Source of the DNA: Streptomyces sp. NBC_01294
GTDB taxonomy: Bacteria > Actinomycetota > Actinomycetes > Streptomycetales > Streptomycetaceae
Assembly: GCF_035917235.1 (NCBI RefSeq)
Contig: NZ_CP108423.1
Location: 2,669,001 to 2,733,000, forward strand
Length of the DNA stretch: 64,000 nucleotides
Reading direction: 5' to 3'
The position numbers were made by a program, and so were the translations under genes. The notes below the pieces were generated by a model, which made no database searches, had not been told where the DNA came from, and worked only from the letters and a program-made list of their open reading frames with translations. Shown here one piece after another: positions 8,501-15,532 of this stretch; the stretch's first letter is position 1, and every line of letters starts with the position of its first letter.

Positions 8501-8866
8501 CTCGGTCGCGGCCTCGGAGATCTGCCGGTCGGTGCGCAGGATGCGTTCCTGGAGGGCGCCCTTGGCGGCGCCCGGACGCCCCTTGGCGGCGTACTCGACC
8601 ACGGCGTCGCGCTCGTCGGCGAGGACGTGCGCGAGGGTGAGGATCTGCCCGGTCTGCTCCGCGAGGGAGACCAGCCGCTGGGAGTCGTTCAGCTCCCTCG
8701 CGGCGGTGACGACGGCGGGGGCTCCGGCCGCCAGGACCGTGAGCCCTGCGACGGCGACGCCGACGACCAGCCGGCTGCGCACGCGGACGTGACGTCCTGC
8801 GGGGGCCGGGCCGTCGGCGGCGGTGCCGTTCTTCCGAGACCGCTTCTTCTGCACCGGTGCTCGCAA
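5528..8866 (-). CDS. cvnA: Conservon sensor-kinase-like protein CvnA
   Basis: The 1112-residue membrane protein contains, in order: a positively charged N-terminus, a membrane helix (~33-55), a long extracytoplasmic helical sensor of the nitrate/nitrite-sensing type (~60-330), a second membrane helix (near ALLGVLFLVAVGFSTAV), a HAMP linker, a dimerisation helix with the conservon variant motif DHLATVMRRHNENL, and a GHKL ATPase domain (N box LAELLENATTFS, G1 DEGIGI, G2 GLGLGLY). The remaining ~450 residues are an acidic, Pro/Ala-rich tail with near-perfect repeats. It probably starts signalling to CvnB-D. The tail is unusually long for the family. Confidence 0.92.
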   Translation of the reverse strand: MRAPVQKKRSRKNGTAADGPAPAGRHVRVRSRLVVGVAVAGLTVLAAGAPAVVTAARELNDSQRLVSLAEQTGQILTLAHVLADERDAVVEYAAKGRPGAAKGALQERILRTDRQISEAATEVDEPLAMALARVATVRTEAIDGKGTALATHQAYTGVITELLAPGDRLAELTPPRAEAALTTTRPLAPLGQAVEQASATRGLLLAALAVPRGEQLPNSAAVDELTTAAQRARVRELGALDDFARAARPDVRQTLTATVTGPEVKTAEDYLKRLTDRPTLTTADRRTDGAAVGTALTARIDRMRTVESTLAGQRASALASLRDDDVTRLEIMVALLGVLFLVAVGFSTAVARSLTRPLSVLRRGAERLATPEGSVEPVRFTGRNDEFAEVVRHLNAVRDQTVSLHTRIAGLDADRRRIIGRNEALNSSREVLEEELSKLRAGLEEHRRVMSTTSVSLSLRTLGLVERQLAVIEELESKEQDPDRLATLFKLDHLATVMRRHNENLLVLAGQEHGHGQGLPVPLVDVMRAAVSEIERYERVDLAALPSYTQVAGHAADDISHVLAELLENATTFSPPEVKVKVSGRLLDSGEVVLSVVDEGIGITGDRLESLNARLSTPEAYDEESEAEHGLGLGLYVAGRLAARHGVTAELRAPQYGGTEALVVVPAALLPATPPVSPVHTLATPGAPALRLPGVIAEANENTLPARPRGAHAAGPESGPEPVSESPLESESESTLTSEPEPELEPELEPESEQESKPVPVDMATAPDEQASLVPAPADEAVLPPAEQVFTVPAPAPVVEGLPPAEQVFVVPAVAPVVEGLPPAEQVFVVPAVAPAEELLARVVPDADPAVFGVPDSGEGVPAVAGDADAVLPPAEQVFVVPAVAPAEELLARVVPDADPAAFAVPDSGEGVPAVAGDADAVLPPAEQVFVVPAVAPAEELLARVVPDADPAVFGVPDSGEGEPAAAGDAARVADVQDIEPEADPHRHAPAEGNWLPRQGSHPTDPADSADSAEAVTDKGLPKRTPRTVPAKRVARDDAPPEPPRRVDADELRRRLGGFYQGAQDGRRVVAAELAQDHAQDHAQGQGKDRAQGQGQGQSKTDQGDSAQEART
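5970..6525. repeat. 153 bp and 57 bp tandem repeats inside cvnA
   Basis: The anchor CAGGCGGCAG recurs at 6091, 6244 and 6397 (period 153 bp, 51 codons), then at 6454 and 6511 (period 57 bp, 19 codons). The copies are nearly identical at DNA level. They encode units beginning LPPAEQVFVVPAVAP followed by ARVVPDADPA and VPDSGEG. Both periods are multiples of three, so copy-number change keeps the frame. This is a recent or ongoing expansion in the C-terminal tail of CvnA. Confidence 0.95.
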
Positions 8867-9004
8867 TCCTGTACGTGTGCTTTTTCTCGTCTACTCGTGT
8901 GGCCGAGGTAACGGCCGGTCAACAAGTAAACGCCCCCTGCCCCCTCGTACCGCCTCAGACCTTTGCAGCGTGTTGGGGAGAGAGCCGCACATCGCCCACC
9001 CGGC

Positions 9005-9046
9005 CACTCGAACGAGTGAACATCACGAATAAGTTGGCGACCAACT
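9005..9046. promoter_or_regulatory. Two palindromes in the cvnA / PP2C divergent region
   Basis: The 397 bp between cvnA (minus) and the PP2C-like gene (plus) holds two palindromes: CACTCG-AA-CGAGTG at 9005-9018 and AGTTGG-CGA-CCAACT at 9032-9046. Both have perfect 6 bp arms. They are candidate operators; the binding proteins are unknown. I see no other gene in 8867-9263. Confidence 0.55.
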
Positions 9047-9263
9047 CGGACACCCCGCCCCAGAGCACCGTCGTGGACAGGTGGTTGAAAGATCGATACG
9101 GGCTTTGGCAGTATGCCCGCCCACATCCCCACCCCCGCCCCCTCCCTGCCGCCCGGGTCTTCCCGGCCCGCGGACGAACGGTCCGCGGGCGGGCCCGCCC
9201 GCCCCTCCCGCTCCGGTACGGACCTGAGCCCGCCTTCCGCCCGCCGCCCGGCAGAATGCCGGC

Positions 9264-10037
9264 ATGCGCATCGACCTCGCCTCGGCCCCCGGCCACCAGG
9301 AACGCCCCAATGAGGACTGGGTGTCGGCCGCGATCCCCGCTTCGGGCGGCGGCGTCCTGGTCGTCCTGGACGGGGTCACGCCGCCGCGCGGCGAGGACGG
9401 CTGCGTGCACGGAGTGCCGTGGTTCGCGGCCCGGCTCGGCGGGCGACTGACCGAACTGTCGGGATCGCGACGGGACATGCCGCTGGACCGGATCCTGGCC
9501 GAGTCCGTCCGCGCCACGGCCGAAGCCCATCACGACACGTGTGACCTTTCTCACCCCCGCACCCCGCAGGCGACGGTCGTCCTGGTCCGCTGGGACGAGG
9601 CGTACGTGGAACACCTCGTGCTCTCGGACTCCGTCCTGCTCCTCCAGGCGCCGGGGGGCGAGGTGACCGCGGTGCTCGACGACCGGCTGGACCGGATCCC
9701 GCGGGAGGTGCTGGGCTCGGTGGCCGCGACGGACGCCCTGCGCAACGCGGAGGGCGGGTTCTTCACGGCGGCCGCGGACCCCGCGGTGGCGGCCCGGGCG
9801 GTGACCGGGCGCACGCCGCGGGGGCAGGTGCGGGCGGTGGCCGCGCTCACGGACGGGGCGAGCCGGTGGACGGACACGTTCGGGGAGGGCGACTGGGCCG
9901 ACTGCCTGACGGTGCTGCGGAAGGAGGGCGCGCAGGGCCTGATCGGCCGGGTCCGCGCCATCGAGTCCGACCCGGCCCGCCCGTCGGGCCGGTACAAGCG
10001 GCACGACGACGCGTCGGCGGTCTACGCGGAGCTGTAG
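9264..10037 (+). CDS. PP2C-like protein phosphatase
   Basis: The 257-residue soluble protein has the metal-binding motifs of PP2C-type Ser/Thr phosphatases: NEDWVSAA followed by VLVVLDGV near the N-terminus (metal-ligand Asp in the DG), ALTDGASRW in the middle, and KRHDDASAVYAEL at the end. It is smaller and more divergent than the canonical fold, so the activity is inferred. No membrane segment is present. It is divergently oriented to the conservon. It could act on phosphoproteins of that signalling system, but nothing in the sequence shows this. Confidence 0.7.
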   Translation: MRIDLASAPGHQERPNEDWVSAAIPASGGGVLVVLDGVTPPRGEDGCVHGVPWFAARLGGRLTELSGSRRDMPLDRILAESVRATAEAHHDTCDLSHPRTPQATVVLVRWDEAYVEHLVLSDSVLLLQAPGGEVTAVLDDRLDRIPREVLGSVAATDALRNAEGGFFTAAADPAVAARAVTGRTPRGQVRAVAALTDGASRWTDTFGEGDWADCLTVLRKEGAQGLIGRVRAIESDPARPSGRYKRHDDASAVYAEL

Positions 10038-10147
10038 CCGCGGTTCGCCGCGGAAGCCTCCGCGGGCGCGGCTCCGTAACCCGGCCACGCCGCGCGCCGG
10101 CCTCCGCCGGTGGCCGGTGATCCCGGCACGCCCGGCGGTCGGCTCCC

Positions 10148-10588
10148 CTACTCCGCTCCCGCGTTCAACTGGTTCAGCAGCCGGGCCAGTTCCGCGACCT
10201 CGCCGCGGTCCCAGTCGGCGAGCTTGCGCATGTACTGCTCGCGCCGCGCGCCCCGTACCCGCAGGAACCGCTCGCGGCCCTCCTCGGTGAGGCCGACCAG
10301 GAAGGCCCGCCCGTCGGCGGGGTCCGGCTCGCGGGCCACCAGCCCCAGGACCTCCAGGGCCCGCAACTGCCGGCTCATGGTGGCCTTGCCCACCCCGAAG
10401 TAGGCGGCGAGCTCGGTGGCGCGCTGCCGTCCGGCCGCCTCCAGGCGTACGAGGAGCCCGTACGCGGCCGGCTCCAGCTCGGGGTGGAGCTCGCGGGCCA
10501 TCTCGCCGGACGAGGCGCGGGCCCGCCGGAGGAAGACGGACAGCTCCCGCTCCAGGGCAAGGAACTCCTGGTCTTCACTCCCGTGCAC
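10148..10588 (-). CDS. MarR-family transcriptional regulator
   Basis: The GTG at 10588 follows AAGGAG at a 6-base distance, giving 146 residues, the usual MarR length. The longer open frame upstream lacks such a site. The winged helix is visible: the recognition region ATELAAYFGVGKATMSRQLRALE, split at its centre, then the wing GLVAREPDPADGRAFLVGLTEEG. Flanking helices would make the dimer. MarR proteins are usually ligand-responsive repressors of neighbouring genes. Here the neighbours are a PP2C-like gene (convergent) and lon (upstream, same strand), so the target is unclear. Confidence 0.88.
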   Translation of the reverse strand: MHGSEDQEFLALERELSVFLRRARASSGEMARELHPELEPAAYGLLVRLEAAGRQRATELAAYFGVGKATMSRQLRALEVLGLVAREPDPADGRAFLVGLTEEGRERFLRVRGARREQYMRKLADWDRGEVAELARLLNQLNAGAE

Positions 10589-10660
10589 GTCCCGCTCCTT
10601 CGATGGTGTGTGGCACCTCGGTTCGGTGCGGGACCAGTATTTCGCAGCGGGCAGGCCGAC

Positions 10661-10694
10661 GGCCCGGGACCCCGCCGGAGCGGGATGCCGGGCC
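10661..10694 (-). terminator. Probable lon terminator
   Basis: The stem GGCCCGG/CCGGGCC with an inner CCCCGC/GCGGG pairing lies 14 bases beyond the lon stop codon. As is common in Streptomyces, no clear U-tract follows. Confidence 0.6.
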
Positions 10695-10707
10695 GTGCGG
10701 CCGGCCG

Positions 10708-13104
10708 TCACGCGGCGGCGGTGACCGCCACCTCCGCCCGGTCCAGGGCGATCTCCAGGACTTGGCGCACGTCCGTCACCGGGTGCACCTCCAGCCCCTC
10801 CAGCACCTCGGCCGGTACGTCGTCCAGATCGGCCTCGTTGCGCTTGGGGATGATGACGGTGGTCAGCCCGGCCCGGTGCGCAGCGAGCAGCTTCTGCTTG
10901 ACGCCGCCGATCGGCAGGACGCGCCCGGTCAGCGAGACCTCACCGGTCATGGCCACGTCCGTGCGCACCTGCCGCCCGGACAGCAGCGAGGCGAGCGCGG
11001 TCGTCATGGTGATGCCCGCGCTCGGGCCGTCCTTGGGCACGGCGCCCGCCGGGAAGTGGATGTGCACGCCCCGGTCCTTCAGGTCGGCGACCGGGAGTTC
11101 CAGTTCCGCACCGTGCGAGCGCAGGAAGCTCAGCGCGATCTGCGCCGACTCCTTCATGACGTCGCCGAGCTGGCCGGTGAGGGTCAGACCGGCCGCGCCC
11201 GTCTCCGGGTCGGCCAGCGAGGCCTCCACGAACAGCACGTCGCCGCCCGCGCCGGTCACCGCGAGGCCGGTGGCCACACCGGGGACCGCGGTACGCCGCT
11301 CGGCCGGGTCCTGGGCGGACTCCGGCACGTGGTGCGGGCGCCCGATCAGGCCCCGCAGCTCGCCGGCACCGATCCGGAAGGGCAGTTCGCGCTCGCCCAG
11401 TTCGTGCTGCGAGGCCACCTTGCGCAGCAGGCGGGCGAGGGACCGCTCCAGGGTGCGCACGCCCGCCTCGCGGGTGTACTCCCCGGCCAGCTTGCGCAGG
11501 GCGTCCTCCTCCAGGACCACCTCGTCGGTGGCGAGCCCGGCCCGCTCCAGCTGGCGCGGCAGCAGGTGGTCTCGTGCGATGACGACCTTCTCGTCCTCGG
11601 TGTACCCGTCCAGACGGACGAGCTCCATCCGGTCGGCCAGCGCCTCCGGGATGGCCTCCAGGACGTTCGCCGTGGCCAGGAACACCACGTCGCTCAGGTC
11701 GAGCTCCACCTCCAGGTAGTGGTCGCGGAAGGTGTGGTTCTGGGCCGGGTCCAGGACCTCCAGCAGGGCGGCCGCCGGGTCGCCTCGGTAGTCGGAGCCC
11801 ACCTTGTCGATCTCGTCGAGCAGCACCACCGGGTTCATCGACCCGGCCTCCTTGATGGCGCGGACGATCCGGCCCGGCAGGGCGCCGACGTAGGTCCGGC
11901 GGTGTCCGCGCACCTCCGCCTCGTCCCGTACGCCGCCGAGCGCGACCCGGACGAACTTGCGGCCCATGGCGTGGGCCACTGATTCCCCGAGGGAGGTCTT
12001 TCCGACCCCGGGAGGTCCGACGAGCGCGAGCACGGCACCGCCGCGCCGCCCGCCGATGACGCCCATGCCGCGCTCGCTGCGCCGCTTCCTGACGGCGAGG
12101 TACTCGGTGATGCGGTCCTTCACGTCGCTCAGCCCGGCGTGCTCGGCGTCCAGCACCGCCCTGGCCCCCTGGATGTCGTACCGGTCCTCGGTGCGCTCGT
12201 TCCAGGGCAGTTCCAGCACGGTGTCCAGCCAGGTCCGGATCCAGGAGCCCTCGGGCGACTGGTCGCTGGACCGCTCCAGCTTCTCGACCTCCTTGAGCGC
12301 GGCCTCCCGCACCTTCTCGGGGAGGTCGGCGGCCTCGACGCGGGCCCGGTAGTCGTCGGACTCCTCGCCGTCCTTCTCGCCGTTCAGCTCGCGCAGTTCC
12401 TTGCGCACGGCCTCCAGCTGGCGGCGCAGCAGGAACTCCCGCTGCTGCTTCTCGACGCCGTCCTGGACGTCCTTGGCGATGGACTCGGCCACGTCCTGCT
12501 CGGCGAGGTGGTCGCTGAGCGCCTTGACCGCGAACTTCAGGCGGGCGACCGGGTCGGCGGTCTCCAGCAGTTCGACCTTCTGGGCCACGGTCAGGAAGGG
12601 CGAGTAGCCGGAGTTGTCGGCCAGCGCCGACACCCCCTCGATCTGCTGGACCCGGTCCACGACCTGCCAGGCGCCGCGCTTCTTGAGCCAGCTGGTGGCG
12701 AGCGCCTTGTACTCCTTGACGAGCTCGGCGACCGACCCGGGCAGCGGGTCGGGCACCTGCTCGGTGACGGTCTCGCCCTCGACCCAGAGCGCGGCCCCGG
12801 GGCCGGTGGTCCCGGCCCCGATCCGGACGCGGCCGACGCCGCGGATGAGCGCGCCGGGATCGCCATCGGAGAGCCGGCCCACCTGCTCGACCGTCCCGAG
12901 CACCCCGGTCCCGGCGTACTTGCCGTCGACCCGCGGCACGAGCAGCACCCGGGGCTTCCCGCTGCCCGCCGCCGCCTGGGCCGCTTCCACGGCCCCGCGC
13001 ACCTCGGCGTCGGACAGGTCCAGCGGAACCACCATTCCAGGCAGCACGACCTCGTCGTCGAGCGGCAGCACGGGCAGGGTGAGCGTTACGGACGTCGAAG
13101 CCAT
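10708..13104 (-). CDS. lon: ATP-dependent protease Lon
   Basis: The 798-residue cytoplasmic AAA+ protease for damaged and regulatory proteins has a normal length for LonA. Domains in order: N-terminal substrate-recognition domain (to ~300) including a coiled coil with QQREFLLRRQLEAVRKEL, the AAA+ module with Walker A GPPGVGKTS (~residue 361) and Walker B VVLLDEIDK, then the serine protease domain with the catalytic Ser in PKDGPSAGITM and the Lys in GGVKQKLLAA. The ATG is preceded by GGAGGG. The upstream region carries HAIR-like and ClgR-like sites, matching reported dual control of Streptomyces lon by HspR and ClgR. Confidence 0.97.
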   Translation of the reverse strand: MASTSVTLTLPVLPLDDEVVLPGMVVPLDLSDAEVRGAVEAAQAAAGSGKPRVLLVPRVDGKYAGTGVLGTVEQVGRLSDGDPGALIRGVGRVRIGAGTTGPGAALWVEGETVTEQVPDPLPGSVAELVKEYKALATSWLKKRGAWQVVDRVQQIEGVSALADNSGYSPFLTVAQKVELLETADPVARLKFAVKALSDHLAEQDVAESIAKDVQDGVEKQQREFLLRRQLEAVRKELRELNGEKDGEESDDYRARVEAADLPEKVREAALKEVEKLERSSDQSPEGSWIRTWLDTVLELPWNERTEDRYDIQGARAVLDAEHAGLSDVKDRITEYLAVRKRRSERGMGVIGGRRGGAVLALVGPPGVGKTSLGESVAHAMGRKFVRVALGGVRDEAEVRGHRRTYVGALPGRIVRAIKEAGSMNPVVLLDEIDKVGSDYRGDPAAALLEVLDPAQNHTFRDHYLEVELDLSDVVFLATANVLEAIPEALADRMELVRLDGYTEDEKVVIARDHLLPRQLERAGLATDEVVLEEDALRKLAGEYTREAGVRTLERSLARLLRKVASQHELGERELPFRIGAGELRGLIGRPHHVPESAQDPAERRTAVPGVATGLAVTGAGGDVLFVEASLADPETGAAGLTLTGQLGDVMKESAQIALSFLRSHGAELELPVADLKDRGVHIHFPAGAVPKDGPSAGITMTTALASLLSGRQVRTDVAMTGEVSLTGRVLPIGGVKQKLLAAHRAGLTTVIIPKRNEADLDDVPAEVLEGLEVHPVTDVRQVLEIALDRAEVAVTAAA

Positions 13105-13125
13105 GATCTTCCCTCCGGCAGTGAA

Positions 13126-13146
13126 GTTGAGCTATGCCGACTCAAT
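13126..13146 (-). promoter_or_regulatory. HAIR-like HspR operator upstream of lon
   Basis: GTTGAGC-N7-ACTCAAT matches the HspR inverted repeat CTTGAGT-N7-ACTCAAG in 11 of 14 arm positions, with the exact 7-base spacing. It ends 22 bases before the lon ATG. The HspR consensus is established knowledge; occupancy here is inferred. Confidence 0.7.
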
Positions 13147-13178
13147 GCATGTGCGCCTCCCGATGTTCCCCAACACCC

Positions 13179-13195
13179 GTTCGCCCGGGGCGAAC
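13179..13195 (-). promoter_or_regulatory. ClgR operator upstream of lon
   Basis: GTTCGCCCGGGGCGAAC is a perfect match to the ClgR motif GTTCGC-N5-GCGAAC reported for clp and lon promoters in Streptomyces. It lies ~75 bases before the lon start codon, in the position of an activator site just upstream of a promoter. Confidence 0.8.
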
Positions 13196-13227
13196 GGCCG
13201 CGGGTGTGCCTGTCGCGGCTGCCCCAG

Positions 13228-13255
13228 GCGGTTGGCTGGCGGTTTCGCCAACCGC
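13228..13255 (-). terminator. Hairpin after the lipoprotein gene
   Basis: The perfect 9 bp arms GCGGTTGGC and GCCAACCGC are separated by 10 bases. The hairpin lies ~40 bases past the stop of the lipoprotein gene that starts at 14064. It is probably a terminator insulating lon; a role as an additional operator cannot be excluded. Confidence 0.5.
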
Positions 13256-13296
13256 AGGCCCGCTACGGCACTCGGCCACCGCCCCCGTGACGTCCG

Positions 13297-14064
13297 TCAC
13301 ACGGCGGAGATGCGGATGTCGCCCGAGGAGGTCTTCACCGCGAGGCTGGAGGACGCCGAGGGGTCCGAGGCCGACCGGATGTCGCGGGCGCCGGAGGCGG
13401 TGGAGACGTCGAGCCGGTAGGGGGCCGGGGGGACCTCCAGGGTGACGCCGCCCGAGGAGGTTTCGGCCTTGACCGAGGTCGGGGCCTTCGCGAAGCCCAG
13501 GTGGGTGTCGCCCGAGTCCGATCGGACGTCAGCACTCGTGCCGGACAGGCCGGTGGCGCTGACGCCGCCCGAGGAGGTACGGATCTTCAGCGGGCCCGCG
13601 ATGCGCTCGGCCCGGACCTCGCCGGAGTCGGCCTCCAGCTCGGCGGCCGCCACGCCCGTCACGGTGAGGCGGCCGCTGCTGCTCTCCAGCTTGACCGTGG
13701 CGGAGGCCGGTACCTCCAGGCGGTAGTCGATGTAGCAGCTTCCGGTGCAGCCGTTGGAGAAGGTGAGCACGCCGGCGCTGACCTGCTGGCCGGGCGTGGG
13801 GACGGTGTCCCCGCGGTAGTGGACGGTACGGCGGACCGTGACGCCGGGGCCGTTGCCGGGGGTGACCTCGATCGAGCCGGACCGGGCGTCCGTCACCTCC
13901 ACCGCGGTGACGGCCTCGGTGACCGTGGCATCGGCGGTCACCGTCTTCTTCGGCCCGTCCACGACGGAGCCGTCGGAGAGGGAGCAGCCGGCCAGGAGGA
14001 ACCCGGCCCCGAGGGCGGCGATCGCGGTGCGGACGAGGCGGTGTGACGAGGCGTGAGTGGTCAT
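13297..14064 (-). CDS. Lipoprotein with DUF4097-type beta repeats
   Basis: The 255-residue protein has a lipoprotein signal with the lipobox LLAGC at ~residues 22-26, so the mature form is lipid-anchored outside the membrane. The rest consists of short repeated beta-strand units of the type SSGGVSATGLSGTSADVRSDSG. These are the hallmark of DUF4097/adhesin-like right-handed beta-helix proteins that often accompany stress or envelope functions. A CxxxC pair (CTGSC) may form a disulfide. No catalytic residues are recognisable. It ends ~190 bp upstream of lon and is separated from it by a hairpin. Confidence 0.8.
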   Translation of the reverse strand: MTTHASSHRLVRTAIAALGAGFLLAGCSLSDGSVVDGPKKTVTADATVTEAVTAVEVTDARSGSIEVTPGNGPGVTVRRTVHYRGDTVPTPGQQVSAGVLTFSNGCTGSCYIDYRLEVPASATVKLESSSGRLTVTGVAAAELEADSGEVRAERIAGPLKIRTSSGGVSATGLSGTSADVRSDSGDTHLGFAKAPTSVKAETSSGGVTLEVPPAPYRLDVSTASGARDIRSASDPSASSSLAVKTSSGDIRISAV

Positions 14065-14128
14065 GAACCGATTCTGACGACGGATCGACGCCCGGCCGAT
14101 GAGGCCCGTACCCGGCCTCTCGGTGGGG

Positions 14129-15133
14129 TTAACCCCCCGTCGTGCGCAGGTCCGTGGTCACCGGGCGCAGCGGGGAGGGCAGGCCCCACTCGCTCCAGGA
14201 GCCGTCGTACACCGCGATCTCCCGGTACCCGGCGAGGTCGGCGCCGAGGGCCAGCACGCAGGCGGTCACACCGGAGCCGCAGCTGAAGTAGAGCCGCTCC
14301 CGGTCCCCGGTCAGCGCCTCGAAGGCCGCGCGGAGTTCGCCGGCGGGGCGCATCAGCCCTCCGGGGCCCTGGAGGTCGGCGAACGGCAGGTTGACCGCGC
14401 CCGGCATGTGGCCGCCCCGCAGCCCCGGGCGGGGTTCGGGGGCGGTGCCGGCGAACCGTTCGCGGGTGCGGGCGTCGAGGACGGCCGCGGCCGGGTCGGC
14501 CAGGGCCCGCGCGACGGTGTAGGCGTCGACCAGCAACCCGGCGCGGGGCCGGGCGGTGAAGGAGCCGCGCGGGCCGCCGTACTCCGGGCCGACGGCCTCG
14601 ACGGGCAGGCCGGCGGCCGTCCAGGCGGGCAGTCCGCCGTCGAGGACGGCGGCCCGGTCGAAGCCCATGGCGCGCAGCATCCACCAGGCGCGGGCGCTGG
14701 AGTAGAGGCCGGCGCCGTCGTACACGACGACGGTGTCCGAGTCGTCGACGCCCAGGTCCCGCACCGCCTCGGTGAACTCCGCGGCCCCGGGCATGGTGTG
14801 CGGGGCGGGCGCGTCGTGGTCGGACAGGGCCCCGTCGAGGTCGAAGGGCCGGGCGCCGGGGATCCTGCGAGCGGCTCCGCGATGGGCGCCGACGGAGGCG
14901 TCGAAGACCACCAGCCCGGGCATCCCGATCCGCTCGGCCAACCACCCGACCCCGACCAACGGCCCGGGCCCCCCGCGGAGGGCCCCGGCGGCGGCCGCAC
15001 CGGGCTCGGCCCCTGCGGCCCCGGCTGCGTTGGGCACGGCCCCTGTGGTCTCGCCCCCACCGGACTCGCGCTGTCCGGGCTCGGCCCGTCCGGGCCCCGG
15101 CTCGCGGGACGCGGGGCTCTGGTACGTGGGCAT
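14129..15133 (-). CDS. Two-domain rhodanese sulfurtransferase (SseA-like)
   Basis: The ATG at 15133 sits 6 bases after AGGAGG, giving 334 residues. After a ~55-residue Gly/Ala/Pro-rich extension come two rhodanese domains. The first lacks an active-site Cys. The second carries YFSCGSGVTAC, the CG(S/T)GVT loop diagnostic of thiosulfate or 3-mercaptopyruvate sulfurtransferases. It would transfer sulfane sulfur to cyanide or thiols in the cytoplasm, in cysteine catabolism or detoxification. The low-complexity N-terminus is unusual for this family. The next gene on this strand is separated by repeat-rich DNA, so it is probably monocistronic. Confidence 0.9.
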   Translation of the reverse strand: MPTYQSPASREPGPGRAEPGQRESGGGETTGAVPNAAGAAGAEPGAAAAGALRGGPGPLVGVGWLAERIGMPGLVVFDASVGAHRGAARRIPGARPFDLDGALSDHDAPAPHTMPGAAEFTEAVRDLGVDDSDTVVVYDGAGLYSSARAWWMLRAMGFDRAAVLDGGLPAWTAAGLPVEAVGPEYGGPRGSFTARPRAGLLVDAYTVARALADPAAAVLDARTRERFAGTAPEPRPGLRGGHMPGAVNLPFADLQGPGGLMRPAGELRAAFEALTGDRERLYFSCGSGVTACVLALGADLAGYREIAVYDGSWSEWGLPSPLRPVTTDLRTTGG

Positions 15134-15288
15134 ACGGCACCTCCTGAAGGCCCGGCGCACCGCACCCGCCCGCTGGGTCGGCCCGGCCCGCCGGCTGTAC
15201 GAAGCGGTCGCCCCATCCTCCAGCCCGACTTCACCGGCCCCACAACCACCCTGCCCCGAGCCTCCCTTGCCCCCTCGGCCGCATCACC

Positions 15289-15471
15289 CAGCCCCGCCGG
15301 CGTTTGAGGCGCGGGGTCCGGGGCGGAGCCCCGGGAAACGGCGCGGCACCCGGCCACCGGGCCAGGAAGCCCACGAAATCGAACCAGCCCCGCCCCCGCC
15401 ACACGCCGACCAGGCCGCAACACCCAGCCCCGCCGGCGTTTGAGGCGCGGGGTCCGGGGCGGAGCCCCGGG
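15289..15471. repeat. Two copies of the Streptomyces GCCGGCGTTTGAGG intergenic repeat
   Basis: Two 47 bp copies (15289-15335 and 15425-15471) share CAGCCCCGCCGGCG, then TTTGAGGCGCGGGG and GGGCGGAGCCCCGG. They are 136 bp apart, with similar sequence following each. The 3' half can fold (CCGGGGC against GCCCCGG). This element is widespread between Streptomyces genes. The rest of the 399 bp gap 15134-15532 holds nothing else I can support. Confidence 0.9.
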
Positions 15472-15532
15472 AGACGGCGCGGCACCGGACCGCCGGGGCC
15501 AGGCCCTGCCCGGTCGAGCCGGCCCGCAGGGC

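Noticed and set aside
5621..8911. A 1096-codon plus-strand open frame opposite cvnA
   Set aside because: It is an artefact of GC-rich antisense sequence. The minus-strand CvnA has all kinase-like motifs and coupled neighbours, while the plus frame gives His/Arg/Gln-rich nonsense.
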